Shown one piece after another: positions 7,964 through 15,509 of a stretch of 32,917 bases of DNA. Under the pieces are notes generated by a model. The model did no database searches, had not been told where the DNA came from, and saw nothing but the letters and a program-made list of their open reading frames with translations. How positions within the stretch are numbered: position 1 is the first letter of the stretch; the number at the start of each line of letters is the position of its first letter. This stretch comes from Desulfomonile tiedjei (GTDB taxonomy: Bacteria > Desulfobacterota > Desulfomonilia > Desulfomonilales > Desulfomonilaceae): positions 1-32,917 of the forward strand of contig JACRDE010000385.1 in NCBI GenBank assembly GCA_016212935.1, read 5' to 3'. Both the position numbers and the translations under genes were made by a program.

Positions 7964-8136
7964 CAGTCCCCCCGGCACGATACCCCACGACGATTTCATC
8001 CTATCCCGCCGCTGCCCTTTCAAAACCTTCACCACGTTCAAAGCAGCGACTGACCTTTCCTTCGTAACGTTTCGCACGTTCAGAACCGGAGGCTTCCTCT
8101 CCGGAAGTACCCAAACAAAGGAGGTACACCACTCTC

Positions 8137-8751
8137 ATGTCACCCCCAGACAAAGATCTGATGACCCGACTCACCGAGTTGGTCCACGAACATGGTCATC
8201 AATGGAAACAGATCGCCCCGATTCTCGCCGCCGAAGGCTATCGGGATGCGAAAGGTGGGCCTTACTCGGACAACTACCTTCGCAAGAGGATGAAAAGCCG
8301 GGAGACGGCAGCGTCCGGGATATCTTCAAAACCTTCTGAAGATTCGCAACGCAGAAATTCTGAACCTGTGAAACCTTCTGAACAACCAGTCCTGGACATT
8401 CCGCAACTGGCCTGCGCTGTCATTTCCATCCTGAAAGAAGAAGGGTCACTGGAGTCAGCCGTCCAAGATGTGCTGGGTGATCTGGAACGTACCAAACTGG
8501 ACCCTGCCTGCGAGATGCCTCCCCAGCCCGTCAGAGTGACTGATCGCCGCTGGGAGAAGCTGGCAGGCACCTGTGACTGTGATCTTGCAAAGCTATTCCA
8601 TGAGAAGCGCCGTGATCTGCGCCTGTCTGTTTCACAGATGCTGGATTACGTGCTGTGGAATTTCTTCGAGAAGCCGCAGCTTTCCTTTCAATCAAAAGCT
8701 TCTGAAGGTTTCGAAGAAGCGGGGGAGGAGTCGCATGTCAGGCCATCGTGA
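8137..8751 (+). CDS. Putative DNA-binding regulator (recombinase-like HTH N-terminus)
   Basis: A 204-residue protein preceded by the ideal ribosome binding site AAAGGAGGT. Residues 5-50 (LMTRLTELVHEHGHQWKQIA, ILAAEGYRDAKGGPYSDNYL) resemble the small helix-turn-helix segment found in serine-recombinase C-termini and plasmid regulators: helix, glycine turn, Q-I-A-x-x-L-A-x-x-G-Y, then G-x-P-Y-S. A polar low-complexity linker follows (about 52-90). The C-terminal 55 residues (DLAKLFHEKRRDLRLSVSQM and following, LWNFF) resemble a ribbon-helix-helix or four-helix dimer module. No catalytic recombinase domain is present, so it is not an enzyme of that type. It lies 173 bases after the helicase and overlaps the next gene by 17 bases. 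The regulatory role is inferred. Confidence 0.55.
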   Translation: MSPPDKDLMTRLTELVHEHGHQWKQIAPILAAEGYRDAKGGPYSDNYLRKRMKSRETAASGISSKPSEDSQRRNSEPVKPSEQPVLDIPQLACAVISILKEEGSLESAVQDVLGDLERTKLDPACEMPPQPVRVTDRRWEKLAGTCDCDLAKLFHEKRRDLRLSVSQMLDYVLWNFFEKPQLSFQSKASEGFEEAGEESHVRPS

Positions 8752-8929
8752 GCTAACGTGGGAAAAGGTCTCGGGCATTGAGCTGGCCGAGATCAGGACG
8801 CTGATGCTCATCAAGGAAGTCCATCCCCAGCAGTTACAGCGCATATTGGACGCCAAGGGTGTCACAGCGCTGGACCACTTGGACTGTCTCACCGTGAGGA
8901 ATTTCCTTCACTACCTGCGGTCCCTGTAG
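8735..8929 (+). CDS. Hypothetical 64-residue protein
   Basis: A small all-helical protein starting MSGHRELTWEKVSGIELAEI. It is soluble and carries no recognised motif; the pattern of short amphipathic helices would suit a DNA- or protein-binding accessory factor. ATG 8735 follows the strong ribosome binding site GGGGGAGGAG, and the first 17 bases overlap the upstream regulator gene in another frame, so the two are translationally linked. A terminator follows 21 bases after the stop, marking the end of the plus-strand cluster. Confidence 0.65.
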   Translation: MSGHRELTWEKVSGIELAEIRTLMLIKEVHPQQLQRILDAKGVTALDHLDCLTVRNFLHYLRSL

Positions 8930-8950
8930 GCAGGATCTACCGTATGGGAG

Positions 8951-8979
8951 CCGCAATCCTATATTTGCGGTTTCTTTTT
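8951..8979 (+). terminator. Intrinsic terminator at the end of the recombination operon
   Basis: CCGCAA (8951-8956) and TTGCGG (8965-8970) form a six-pair stem with an eight-base loop, followed by TTTCTTTTT. It lies just after the last gene of the plus-strand cluster. Confidence 0.7.
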
Positions 8980-9337
8980 CCCCGTTCGGCACACGGAGTC
9001 ATGGTGTTTTTATTGCACTGACGAACAAGAACCCCGCCTCCGCAAGTGCGATACAGGCCAACACGCATTAAGTAAATCGGATACTTATGAGGCGATCCTA
9101 TCCTTATGTGTCCGAGAGGCTGGATTTGATTTCACCGGACTTCAAAGAAATCTTGTGGCAGAAATGTCCGCATAAATTACTCTTGTATTAGGTCTATCCA
9201 TGAATAAGCGGCTGATAAACCTTCCATTTTCAAGAGAAGGAGAGACATAGGCATTAGTCTTATGTGATATGAAGACACGATCTAGCAAGGTGTTATTGGA
9301 AGTAATCATTTGCCGGCTTTCGTTATTTCAAGACACT
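8980..9337. other. Intergenic region between convergent operons, no gene seen
   Basis: About 360 bases between the plus-strand recombination operon and the 3' end of the minus-strand restriction operon. No reading frame with a ribosome binding site was found, and no clear terminator for the minus-strand operon is visible. A+T content is higher than in the operons on either side. Confidence 0.5.
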
Positions 9338-10024
9338 TCATCCACCGCTCACTGAATTTGGAAGAGAATTACGTAACAAAGGCAAGAGATATTCCAAAAC
9401 ATCCTCAGGAATCTTTGCGCTACCATGATTTGTCAGATGGATAGGCGCAAGCTTGCTATCAAATTTAGCCTTAAGTTGCAGCTTTTCCACAACATATCTA
9501 CGACCTTTGACGAAATGGTCTAGTGCGATCCTGACATCTTTGTCACCAGTGACCAGTACTTTTGCACTCACCCCTGTCTCAAGCTCAAGTCCAGCAATCT
9601 GCATCGAATCAATAGTGACCTGTTTTCTCAACTCAGCTTGGAACGCTACAGCCCAATCTAGCAAATTGACTCGAAGAGGACTAATCGAAAGAGAGAAACT
9701 ACTGAGTTCAAGAAGTTTACTGACATAGGCCTGGAAGCTACGAGGTGCATCCCAAAGCTCAATGTTTGGAAAATCCTCAAATAGATTGAAGTCCACTTGT
9801 CGATAGCTCACCCGGTCAAAAATCTCTTCGTTACCGAAGGGGTCTGTAACTGTTTCCTGGTAAGTGATTTTTTCAATGTAGCGAGCTTCAACAGAGGTAT
9901 CTCGCACTCGCTCAACGACAAAGCCGTCATAGCTGTCTTCAGTGAAGGCATTGGCCTTCATTTTGGAAGCCAGTATTCTAAGGGGTACCGGCCACTGAGC
10001 GCTTAACCACCGGATACGCTTCAC
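9338..10024 (-). CDS. Unknown protein, last gene of the hsd-linked cassette
   Basis: A 228-residue protein starting at GTG 10024 with a good ribosome binding site (GGGGAGAAAATCT), 12 bases after the stop of the upstream gene. It is beta-rich, with strand-like segments such as GFVVERVRDTSVEARYIEKI and SSFSLSISPLRVNLL. There is no membrane helix, signal peptide or catalytic motif that can be named. Its tail (IPEDVLEYLLPLLRN) is helical. It is the fourth gene in a run that continues directly from hsdS, so it is probably expressed with the restriction system. The A/T-rich codon use resembles its two upstream neighbours more than hsdR/M/S, which suggests that these genes travelled together. Confidence 0.65.
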   Translation of the reverse strand: MKRIRWLSAQWPVPLRILASKMKANAFTEDSYDGFVVERVRDTSVEARYIEKITYQETVTDPFGNEEIFDRVSYRQVDFNLFEDFPNIELWDAPRSFQAYVSKLLELSSFSLSISPLRVNLLDWAVAFQAELRKQVTIDSMQIAGLELETGVSAKVLVTGDKDVRIALDHFVKGRRYVVEKLQLKAKFDSKLAPIHLTNHGSAKIPEDVLEYLLPLLRNSLPNSVSGG

Positions 10025-10036
10025 AGATTTTCTCCC

Positions 10037-11158
10037 CTAGTCTGTGTGATCTGCAGCCACTTCCTCTACCTTATTGCGAATCTCAGCAAGGGTCCTGTGG
10101 GCTGTCTGCTCGATCAAAGAGAGAAGTTGTTGTTTGTGCTCAGGAGAAATTGGTCTGAGGGTCTTCGTGTATTCGCGATTTTGGAAGTGAAAAGCACCAC
10201 GCACAATGTACTTGAACCCCCTACCTGCGTCCGGCTCTTCGAAGCCAGCCTCATATTCTACGATGAAGTAAGGAGAGATTGTCTGCTTGGATCTCCAAAT
10301 GATTGAAGTGATGAAGAAGCCTTTGGCTCGTAGCTGCTGATACTCAGTTGAAGCAAGCAAACTCTGCCCCTTGAATGCAACGTTCTTGACCAAGGCCAGC
10401 ATTTCCTGCCCTGCTTGCTCGGCATCTTGGTCATCCTCAAGATCAAGCTCATTTTCATCTACTTCCTTGATGTTTGACTCAACTTTGACACTGGTTACAT
10501 CGTCCAGCTTGAAATCTGGAAGTTTGCTGATCAATGAAGTGAAGAACTCCGTCCGCTGCTCGGAGTTGGTGAATTCCGTGAGTTCAATCAAATCAGCTGG
10601 AATGTCGGTCTTCTTCTTTCCGTCAAGGCGCTCCTTGAGATTGTGGACGATCTCCTTTGCCTTGGCATTGGCTGGCATTCGTACAATAGTTTTGTCCCCT
10701 TCGATGATGAATTCAATGCCTGCTTGTTTAGGGCGCCGTTGAACAAGTCGGTTTTTAGAATAGTCAATCTCCGAGTACTGCACTGTCACAAGATACTTGT
10801 TGGTACCATCCTGGTGTGTGATTACTTTTTCATCGCCGGGTGCTTGCTCCCTATAATCATCTGAAACTTCTTTAATTTCATCAATGGACAGTTGGGTGTT
10901 GAGGACAATAGACGTAAGTTTTTCCGCTCTGCCGGAATGCTCACGCTGGTCAAGAATGAGGTTTAAGTCATGATAGTCCTGGGGCAACAGGGAAAGATTA
11001 TTTGCAAGCGTTTCCCGTGAATCTCTGGGCGAGTAGAATATGCCTCTGTCTTTTGCTAATTCGAGCATGACAGATTCCGTAATTCGCAACTTAGACGCCA
11101 TTAGAACGTCAAAAATTTCTTGGTCTGTCGCACAGTAAAGTGGATTGCTTTTAGACAT
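10037..11158 (-). CDS. Unknown two-domain protein with acidic linker, hsd-linked cassette
   Basis: A 373-residue protein. Residues 1-45 are helical and could be a winged-helix or SAP-like DNA-binding start (TDQEIFDVLMASKLRITES). A central region with beta strands follows, then an acidic linker (about 227-255, ending DENELDLEDDQDAEQAGQE), then a C-terminal alpha/beta region. It has no Walker motif or clear nuclease motif. The preferred start ATG 11158 overlaps the upstream stop by eight bases; an ATG six codons earlier is possible. Overlap and spacing suggest it works in stoichiometric complex with the 326-aa upstream protein, as in two-component defence systems that pair a nuclease with a recognition subunit. 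That role is inferred. Confidence 0.65.
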   Translation of the reverse strand: MSKSNPLYCATDQEIFDVLMASKLRITESVMLELAKDRGIFYSPRDSRETLANNLSLLPQDYHDLNLILDQREHSGRAEKLTSIVLNTQLSIDEIKEVSDDYREQAPGDEKVITHQDGTNKYLVTVQYSEIDYSKNRLVQRRPKQAGIEFIIEGDKTIVRMPANAKAKEIVHNLKERLDGKKKTDIPADLIELTEFTNSEQRTEFFTSLISKLPDFKLDDVTSVKVESNIKEVDENELDLEDDQDAEQAGQEMLALVKNVAFKGQSLLASTEYQQLRAKGFFITSIIWRSKQTISPYFIVEYEAGFEEPDAGRGFKYIVRGAFHFQNREYTKTLRPISPEHKQQLLSLIEQTAHRTLAEIRNKVEEVAADHTD

Positions 11159-12131
11159 TCTCCATTCCAATATCAAGCTCAGAGAATCTTGTTTGCACTT
11201 GATTTATTTGGCCGTATTTGATGGAATCGAGCAGTTTCTTGATATCCGTCGCTCCGTCGCACTGATCGATGTACTGGTCTATCGCCTTTCCAAAAAAGGC
11301 AGGCGCATCACGATGGGCGTCAAGAGTCTTGATTTGAACATCTGTATCGTCCACCAGGACCTGGTAATGCATAAGATAGTCAATCAAGTAAAGGAACTCC
11401 TCTACTGATTCGCCTCTCCGTCTGTAATAGATGACAACTCCCCTACGATTCCGGCTCTTGGGGTCAGCGTAGGAAAGAATGATCCATGGGCCAGTCAACA
11501 TCTCCAATGTGGCCGCCTTGGCATGTTCCAACTGGACCTTTTTCTTGCGTACAAGATGCGGATAGAAGAAACGACAGTGCTCACGGGCAGGCAACTCTCC
11601 AGTACCGCGCATCTGAACTATTTCGTAGCGCACATTGTTCAGCCAGAAGATATCTTTAGGACCGAAGACTACTATTTTAGATTTCTTTGGAATGTCCAAT
11701 GTCTCATGTTTCACTGCATCTAAAAGGCCGCTGAAGTCTTTATCGTGTTCACCGTCATGATTATAGACAAAAAGAAGACCACATATTCCTGGGGAAACAT
11801 CGTTGTGAATGTACTTGTTTCTCCATTCGTCGCTTTTTTCGGCACAAGTCAAGGCTCGTGCAAGGCCTTCAATTGCGGCACAAACCTTGCCGGTGCTGAT
11901 AGTTCCCCTTGCATAACTCTTCAGATCACAATTGATATAGGATCTGGCAAGAGTATAGGGCTCGTCATAGTAAAAAACGATATCCGATGGATGTGTCTTG
12001 GCATTGTGCCGTTCTTTTTCCTCACACGGCCAATTCCAGTTCCAGGGGCCAACCTGCTCCCATAAGAATTCGGAAAAAAGTTCTTTTGACAGCTTTTCTG
12101 CCATCTTGGCAATATTCGATGTTTCTCCCAT
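11151..12131 (-). CDS. Putative PD-(D/E)XK-type nuclease, hsd-linked cassette
   Basis: A 326-residue protein. After an amphipathic N-terminal helix and a Trp-rich stretch (EQVGPWNWNWPCEEKER), residues 46-75 read T-H-P-S-D-I-V-F-Y-Y-D, then about 12 residues later I-N-C-D-L-K-S-Y-A. The spacing of D50 to D69-x-K71 fits a PD-(D/E)XK metal-dependent nuclease core, with E38/E39 a possible upstream acidic helper. The remaining 250 residues hold alternating strands and helices (SKIVVFGPKDIFWL, GPWIILSYAD, RGVVIYYRRR) without a recognised domain. It starts three codons' worth of bases after the 88-aa gene (ATG 12131, ribosome binding site AGGAAG) and overlaps the next gene by eight bases. Nuclease identity is inferred from the motif alone. 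Confidence 0.6.
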   Translation of the reverse strand: MGETSNIAKMAEKLSKELFSEFLWEQVGPWNWNWPCEEKERHNAKTHPSDIVFYYDEPYTLARSYINCDLKSYARGTISTGKVCAAIEGLARALTCAEKSDEWRNKYIHNDVSPGICGLLFVYNHDGEHDKDFSGLLDAVKHETLDIPKKSKIVVFGPKDIFWLNNVRYEIVQMRGTGELPAREHCRFFYPHLVRKKKVQLEHAKAATLEMLTGPWIILSYADPKSRNRRGVVIYYRRRGESVEEFLYLIDYLMHYQVLVDDTDVQIKTLDAHRDAPAFFGKAIDQYIDQCDGATDIKKLLDSIKYGQINQVQTRFSELDIGMENV

Positions 12132-12133
12132 AT

Positions 12134-12400
12134 TCAGCTTCCTGATTCAATAGAATTTGACTTCCGAACTAGAATCAAAATCTGGCTGTCTTTATGCTCA
12201 GGGCGCATTTCGAGAGGATCACTTTCATTGTCTATGGTCGGACCGCCACTGAATACTTTGCCGATTACATCCGGCCGGTGCTGGTCGTCCAATGTATTCA
12301 TAATGGCTGTCTTGTTTGAGGGCAGCGATGATTTTCTCCATTCCTGCGAGTTGGTCCGGTTTGGCTTCGTGATCAAATTGGGAAATTCGTGAATTGGCAT
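12134..12400 (-). CDS. Small unknown protein immediately after hsdS
   Basis: An 88-residue polar protein (begins MPIHEFPNLITKPNRT) with a low-complexity first half rich in Asn, Thr and Ser and a short strand-like IGKVFSGG and DSQILILVRK. It has no membrane segment. It starts three bases after the hsdS stop and ends two bases before the nuclease-like gene, so it is tightly embedded between the specificity subunit and the cassette. It could be a regulator, an antitoxin-like or adaptor protein, or the degenerate remnant of a larger gene. No family is recognised and no strong ribosome binding site is present; coupling to hsdS translation is the likely route. Confidence 0.5.
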   Translation of the reverse strand: MPIHEFPNLITKPNRTNSQEWRKSSLPSNKTAIMNTLDDQHRPDVIGKVFSGGPTIDNESDPLEMRPEHKDSQILILVRKSNSIESGS

Positions 12401-12403
12401 GGG

Positions 12404-14050
12404 TTAAACCTGCGCCGTAAGTTCAGCAACAATGGCGTCCATGAGATCTGTCTCCATAACCCGAGAGGCTACAAGCTGGGCTTCCAACTGGTCAACCAAT
12501 GACATCAGCTCATTGATTTTGGAAACTATCCGCCGTTGTTCGGCGAGGGGTGGAAATGGAATCGGGCAATTGCGGACTTGGCGCATATTGATCGATGCGA
12601 GATTCGTGGTTTGTTTCGACGCAGACTCAAAGTAGCCCCGGCCATCAGGGGAGTTGAAATAATGCTCAAACCAAAACGGCGTAATCTCGGGGGACCGCAT
12701 TCGCGCACGAAATATATGGTTCTGGTGAAGGCAGACGGGAATTTCGGCCCTCCAGATAGCTGCCCGACCGACCTTATCCCAATCGCCACCCTCGGTCATC
12801 AGAAGGTCGTTCTCACGGAGTGCATAACGATCAATCTCATTTTCGGCGATTGACACATTCTTGATCACTGAGAGGTCGATCTCGCCGCGTTTTACATTGG
12901 CCACTCGGAGATACGGCAAGGTCACTGTCTTTCGCTGTGCGAGCTTGCGACCGAGCGTGACGCCGCCAGCGACAAGAGCAACATCCTCAAATCGAACTCG
13001 CGTCCATGACGGTGGAAGCGAGTCATAATCGGCGTCATCTGCATTTAAAAAGGCAACGGTGCTTTTCAACCCAAGCCGTGAGAGACACTCCTCCGCCGAT
13101 TCGTCGTTTGGGTCTTGCGGAACAAGCTTTCCCTGGACGGCAAGAGCGAGAATGGTCTTACGGAGGTCGGCTGGCTCGATTGTATAGGAGTCATGGAAGA
13201 GGAACTTGAGATTCGCTGAAGTAGGCGCTTCGCCGAAATGGGTGAGTGCGGCTCGGGATAGTGCCGTGTGTTGCTTATCGCGCCCATGTTGCTGCGCTCC
13301 TAGCTGATCACACAACCTCATCAACTCATCCACTTTTGCTACAATTCGGTGTTGCTCGGCGAGGGGTGGGATCGGAGCGAGTGTCGACCGCAGATTGTTC
13401 TGTGTAATTTGGTTGATCGTGGTTGTGTTCACTTCGCCGATCATTTGCCGAAACAACGGAGAGCAAATGAAGTGGTATAGATATTGATTCACCTCGCTTC
13501 GAAAGATTGCCATAAAGGCTCCAAAAGCTGTCGGCTCGTTGAGGTCCTGAATCATTGCAACTTTCCCGACCAGCGCTCGGCTTCCATTCCTCGCGCAGAT
13601 TAGCAAGTCACCATCTTGCACCATGAGGCTCTGTTTGGGATCAAGTTTCACTCGCACGAGGTCGGAGAAATCGAGTTTGCCCTTCTGTATGTTACTTGAG
13701 CGCAGAACCGGAATCCCTACGACGGATACGTCCCCTGGCGAATAGGTCAGGCCTATATTAGTTTCGCCAATATTACCAAGACGTTCCCATGCCCATCCAG
13801 AGGGTAGTCCGAACGGAATCTCGTCTGGCGTGATCGCTGGCATGGGCTGTGATTTTCGTCGCTGATAATTGTCAAGGCCCGTTCGGTTCGTTAGCCTGGC
13901 TAGCAAAGTATCCGCCGACTCGTCATTTGGGTCTTGCTCAACGAGCCTTCCGCGAACCGCCAGTTGTAGCACCAACTCCCGCATCTTCTGCATCGCTTTA
14001 GGCCAATCGGCGAACTGGTCAAACTTCTCAAAGAACGTCTCAATCTTCAT
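12404..14050 (-). CDS. hsdS: Type I restriction enzyme specificity subunit (S)
   Basis: A 548-residue HsdS with the usual two-half design. Each half has a target recognition domain plus a conserved helical region. Central and C-terminal spacers show as PIPPLAEQHRIVAKV-D-E-L-M (from about 227) and PPLAEQRRIVSKINELM (about 500), and a second internal repeat LAVRGRLVEQDPNDESA (about residue 30) recurs as LAVQGKLVPQDPNDESA (about 303). The first TRD spans about 70-225 and the second about 335-495; they differ in sequence, so the target is expected to be bipartite and asymmetric. The target itself cannot be read. It overlaps hsdM by 11 bases with GGAAG as ribosome binding site. The subunit appears intact, without frameshift. 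Confidence 0.93.
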   Translation of the reverse strand: MKIETFFEKFDQFADWPKAMQKMRELVLQLAVRGRLVEQDPNDESADTLLARLTNRTGLDNYQRRKSQPMPAITPDEIPFGLPSGWAWERLGNIGETNIGLTYSPGDVSVVGIPVLRSSNIQKGKLDFSDLVRVKLDPKQSLMVQDGDLLICARNGSRALVGKVAMIQDLNEPTAFGAFMAIFRSEVNQYLYHFICSPLFRQMIGEVNTTTINQITQNNLRSTLAPIPPLAEQHRIVAKVDELMRLCDQLGAQQHGRDKQHTALSRAALTHFGEAPTSANLKFLFHDSYTIEPADLRKTILALAVQGKLVPQDPNDESAEECLSRLGLKSTVAFLNADDADYDSLPPSWTRVRFEDVALVAGGVTLGRKLAQRKTVTLPYLRVANVKRGEIDLSVIKNVSIAENEIDRYALRENDLLMTEGGDWDKVGRAAIWRAEIPVCLHQNHIFRARMRSPEITPFWFEHYFNSPDGRGYFESASKQTTNLASINMRQVRNCPIPFPPLAEQRRIVSKINELMSLVDQLEAQLVASRVMETDLMDAIVAELTAQV

Positions 14051-15506
14051 TGACGCTTCCGTTTTCAGCGGTTAAAGCGCGATAGAACTCCTGCTTAAGT
14101 GTGGCTCGGGTCTCCGCTATTTGCCTGAGAAGTTTCTCGTATCTGGGCAGCAGATGGTCGACATCGCCAGGGCCGTCATCATTCTTGTATGGGTTTTTAA
14201 AATCGAGGTTGTAGTTGCCTGCCTTGATCTGGTCGATAGAGACACGCCAGGCCTGCTCGTTTTCCACCCGGTTGTTCCACCATGTCTTTTCCGGTTCGAA
14301 CTCCTGTATGCGGATAGGTTTGCCTTTATTGTAGCTCTTGGCCCCCCGTGGATACGGATGCTCGTAATACCAAGTCTCTGTCGTAGGCTGATCCTTGGTG
14401 AAGAAGAGGAGGTTGGTGCGGATGCTGGTATACGGATTGAAAACGCCGTTGGGCAGGCGGACGACGGTGTGCAGATTGCAGTCGGTTAACAGAGCTTCCT
14501 TAATGCGCGTTTTAACCCCTTCACCGAAGAGAGTACCATCTGGTAGCACGAGGCCTGCTCGGCCACCCGGCTTTAGTATCTTCATGAGGAGTACAAGGAA
14601 TAGGTCGGCAGTCTCACGGGTGCGGAATTCTGCGGGGAAGTTCGCCTCAATGCCGTCCTCCTCCATGCCCCCGAAAGGCGGGTTTGTGACGATAACGTCC
14701 ACACGTTCCTTGGGCGACCAATCACGCAGAGGACGAGCGAGGGTATTGTCATGCCGGACATTCGAAGGAACATCGATACCGTGGAGCAACATATTGGTCA
14801 TGCACAGGATGTGGGGCAAATGCTTCTTTTCGATGCCTTGAAAACTTTCCTGTATGTAATGCTCGTCGTCCTCCGTTCTTGCCTGTTTACGCAGATGTTC
14901 GATTGCACAGACCAGAAAGCCTCCAGTGCCACATGCAGGGTCGAGAATGGTTTCTCGTTTTGCAAGACTTGGATTAACCTGATCGACAATGAACTGAGTC
15001 ACAGCGCGTGGAGTATAAAATTCGCCTGCATTACCGGCGGACTGAAGATCCTTGAGGATTTTCTCGTAGATGTCGCCGAACATGTGACGGTCATTTGAGG
15101 AGTTGAAGTCGACGCCATTGATTTTATTGATGACCTGCCTCATTAGAGTGCCGTTCTTCATGTAATTGTTGGCATCTTCAAAGGACATACGGATCAGGCC
15201 GCTGATTTTGTTCGCTCTCCCGTTTAGCGACTTCAGTTTGGGTAACAGAGTGTTGTTTACGAAGTCCAGAAGCGCTTCCCCCGTGATGCCTTCTTCGTCC
15301 CCAGCCCACGCAGACCAGGATAGATTCTGTGGAATAGGCGACCTGTATTCGTCGTGAAGCAGTTCGAGTTCTTTTTCTCGGTCGTCGAAGATCTTAAGAA
15401 AAAACATCCAGCCGAGTTGTTCAAGGCGCTGCGCATCACCGTAGGTTCCGGCATCTTTGCGCATGATATCCTGAATGGATTTGACTATGGTGGAAATATT
15501 GGACAT
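14040..15506 (-). CDS. hsdM: Type I restriction-modification methyltransferase subunit (M)
   Basis: A 488-residue N6-adenine methyltransferase. The N-terminal helical domain (residues 1-150) contains the typical QRLEQLGWMFFLKIFDDRE and GDIYEKILKDLQSAGNAGEF segments. Motif I for SAM is D-P-A-C-G-T-G-G-F at 189-197, and catalytic motif IV N-P-P-F is at 275-278. It pairs with HsdS to methylate adenine in the target, and with HsdR for restriction. The start ATG 15506 lies three bases after the hsdR stop, so the genes form one operon in the order R-M-S. Length and motifs are normal and the gene looks functional. Confidence 0.95.
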   Translation of the reverse strand: MSNISTIVKSIQDIMRKDAGTYGDAQRLEQLGWMFFLKIFDDREKELELLHDEYRSPIPQNLSWSAWAGDEEGITGEALLDFVNNTLLPKLKSLNGRANKISGLIRMSFEDANNYMKNGTLMRQVINKINGVDFNSSNDRHMFGDIYEKILKDLQSAGNAGEFYTPRAVTQFIVDQVNPSLAKRETILDPACGTGGFLVCAIEHLRKQARTEDDEHYIQESFQGIEKKHLPHILCMTNMLLHGIDVPSNVRHDNTLARPLRDWSPKERVDVIVTNPPFGGMEEDGIEANFPAEFRTRETADLFLVLLMKILKPGGRAGLVLPDGTLFGEGVKTRIKEALLTDCNLHTVVRLPNGVFNPYTSIRTNLLFFTKDQPTTETWYYEHPYPRGAKSYNKGKPIRIQEFEPEKTWWNNRVENEQAWRVSIDQIKAGNYNLDFKNPYKNDDGPGDVDHLLPRYEKLLRQIAETRATLKQEFYRALTAENGSVNED

Positions 15507-15509
15507 GGC

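Noticed and set aside
8086-8104. CCGGAG/CTCCGG hairpin upstream of the 204-aa gene
   Set aside because: Short stem with no T-run; it could be a leader structure but there is no further support.
12950-13945. Repeated segments within hsdS (LAV-x-G-x-LV-x-QDPNDESA twice)
   Set aside because: Normal internal duplication of the type I specificity subunit, not a mobile or regulatory repeat.
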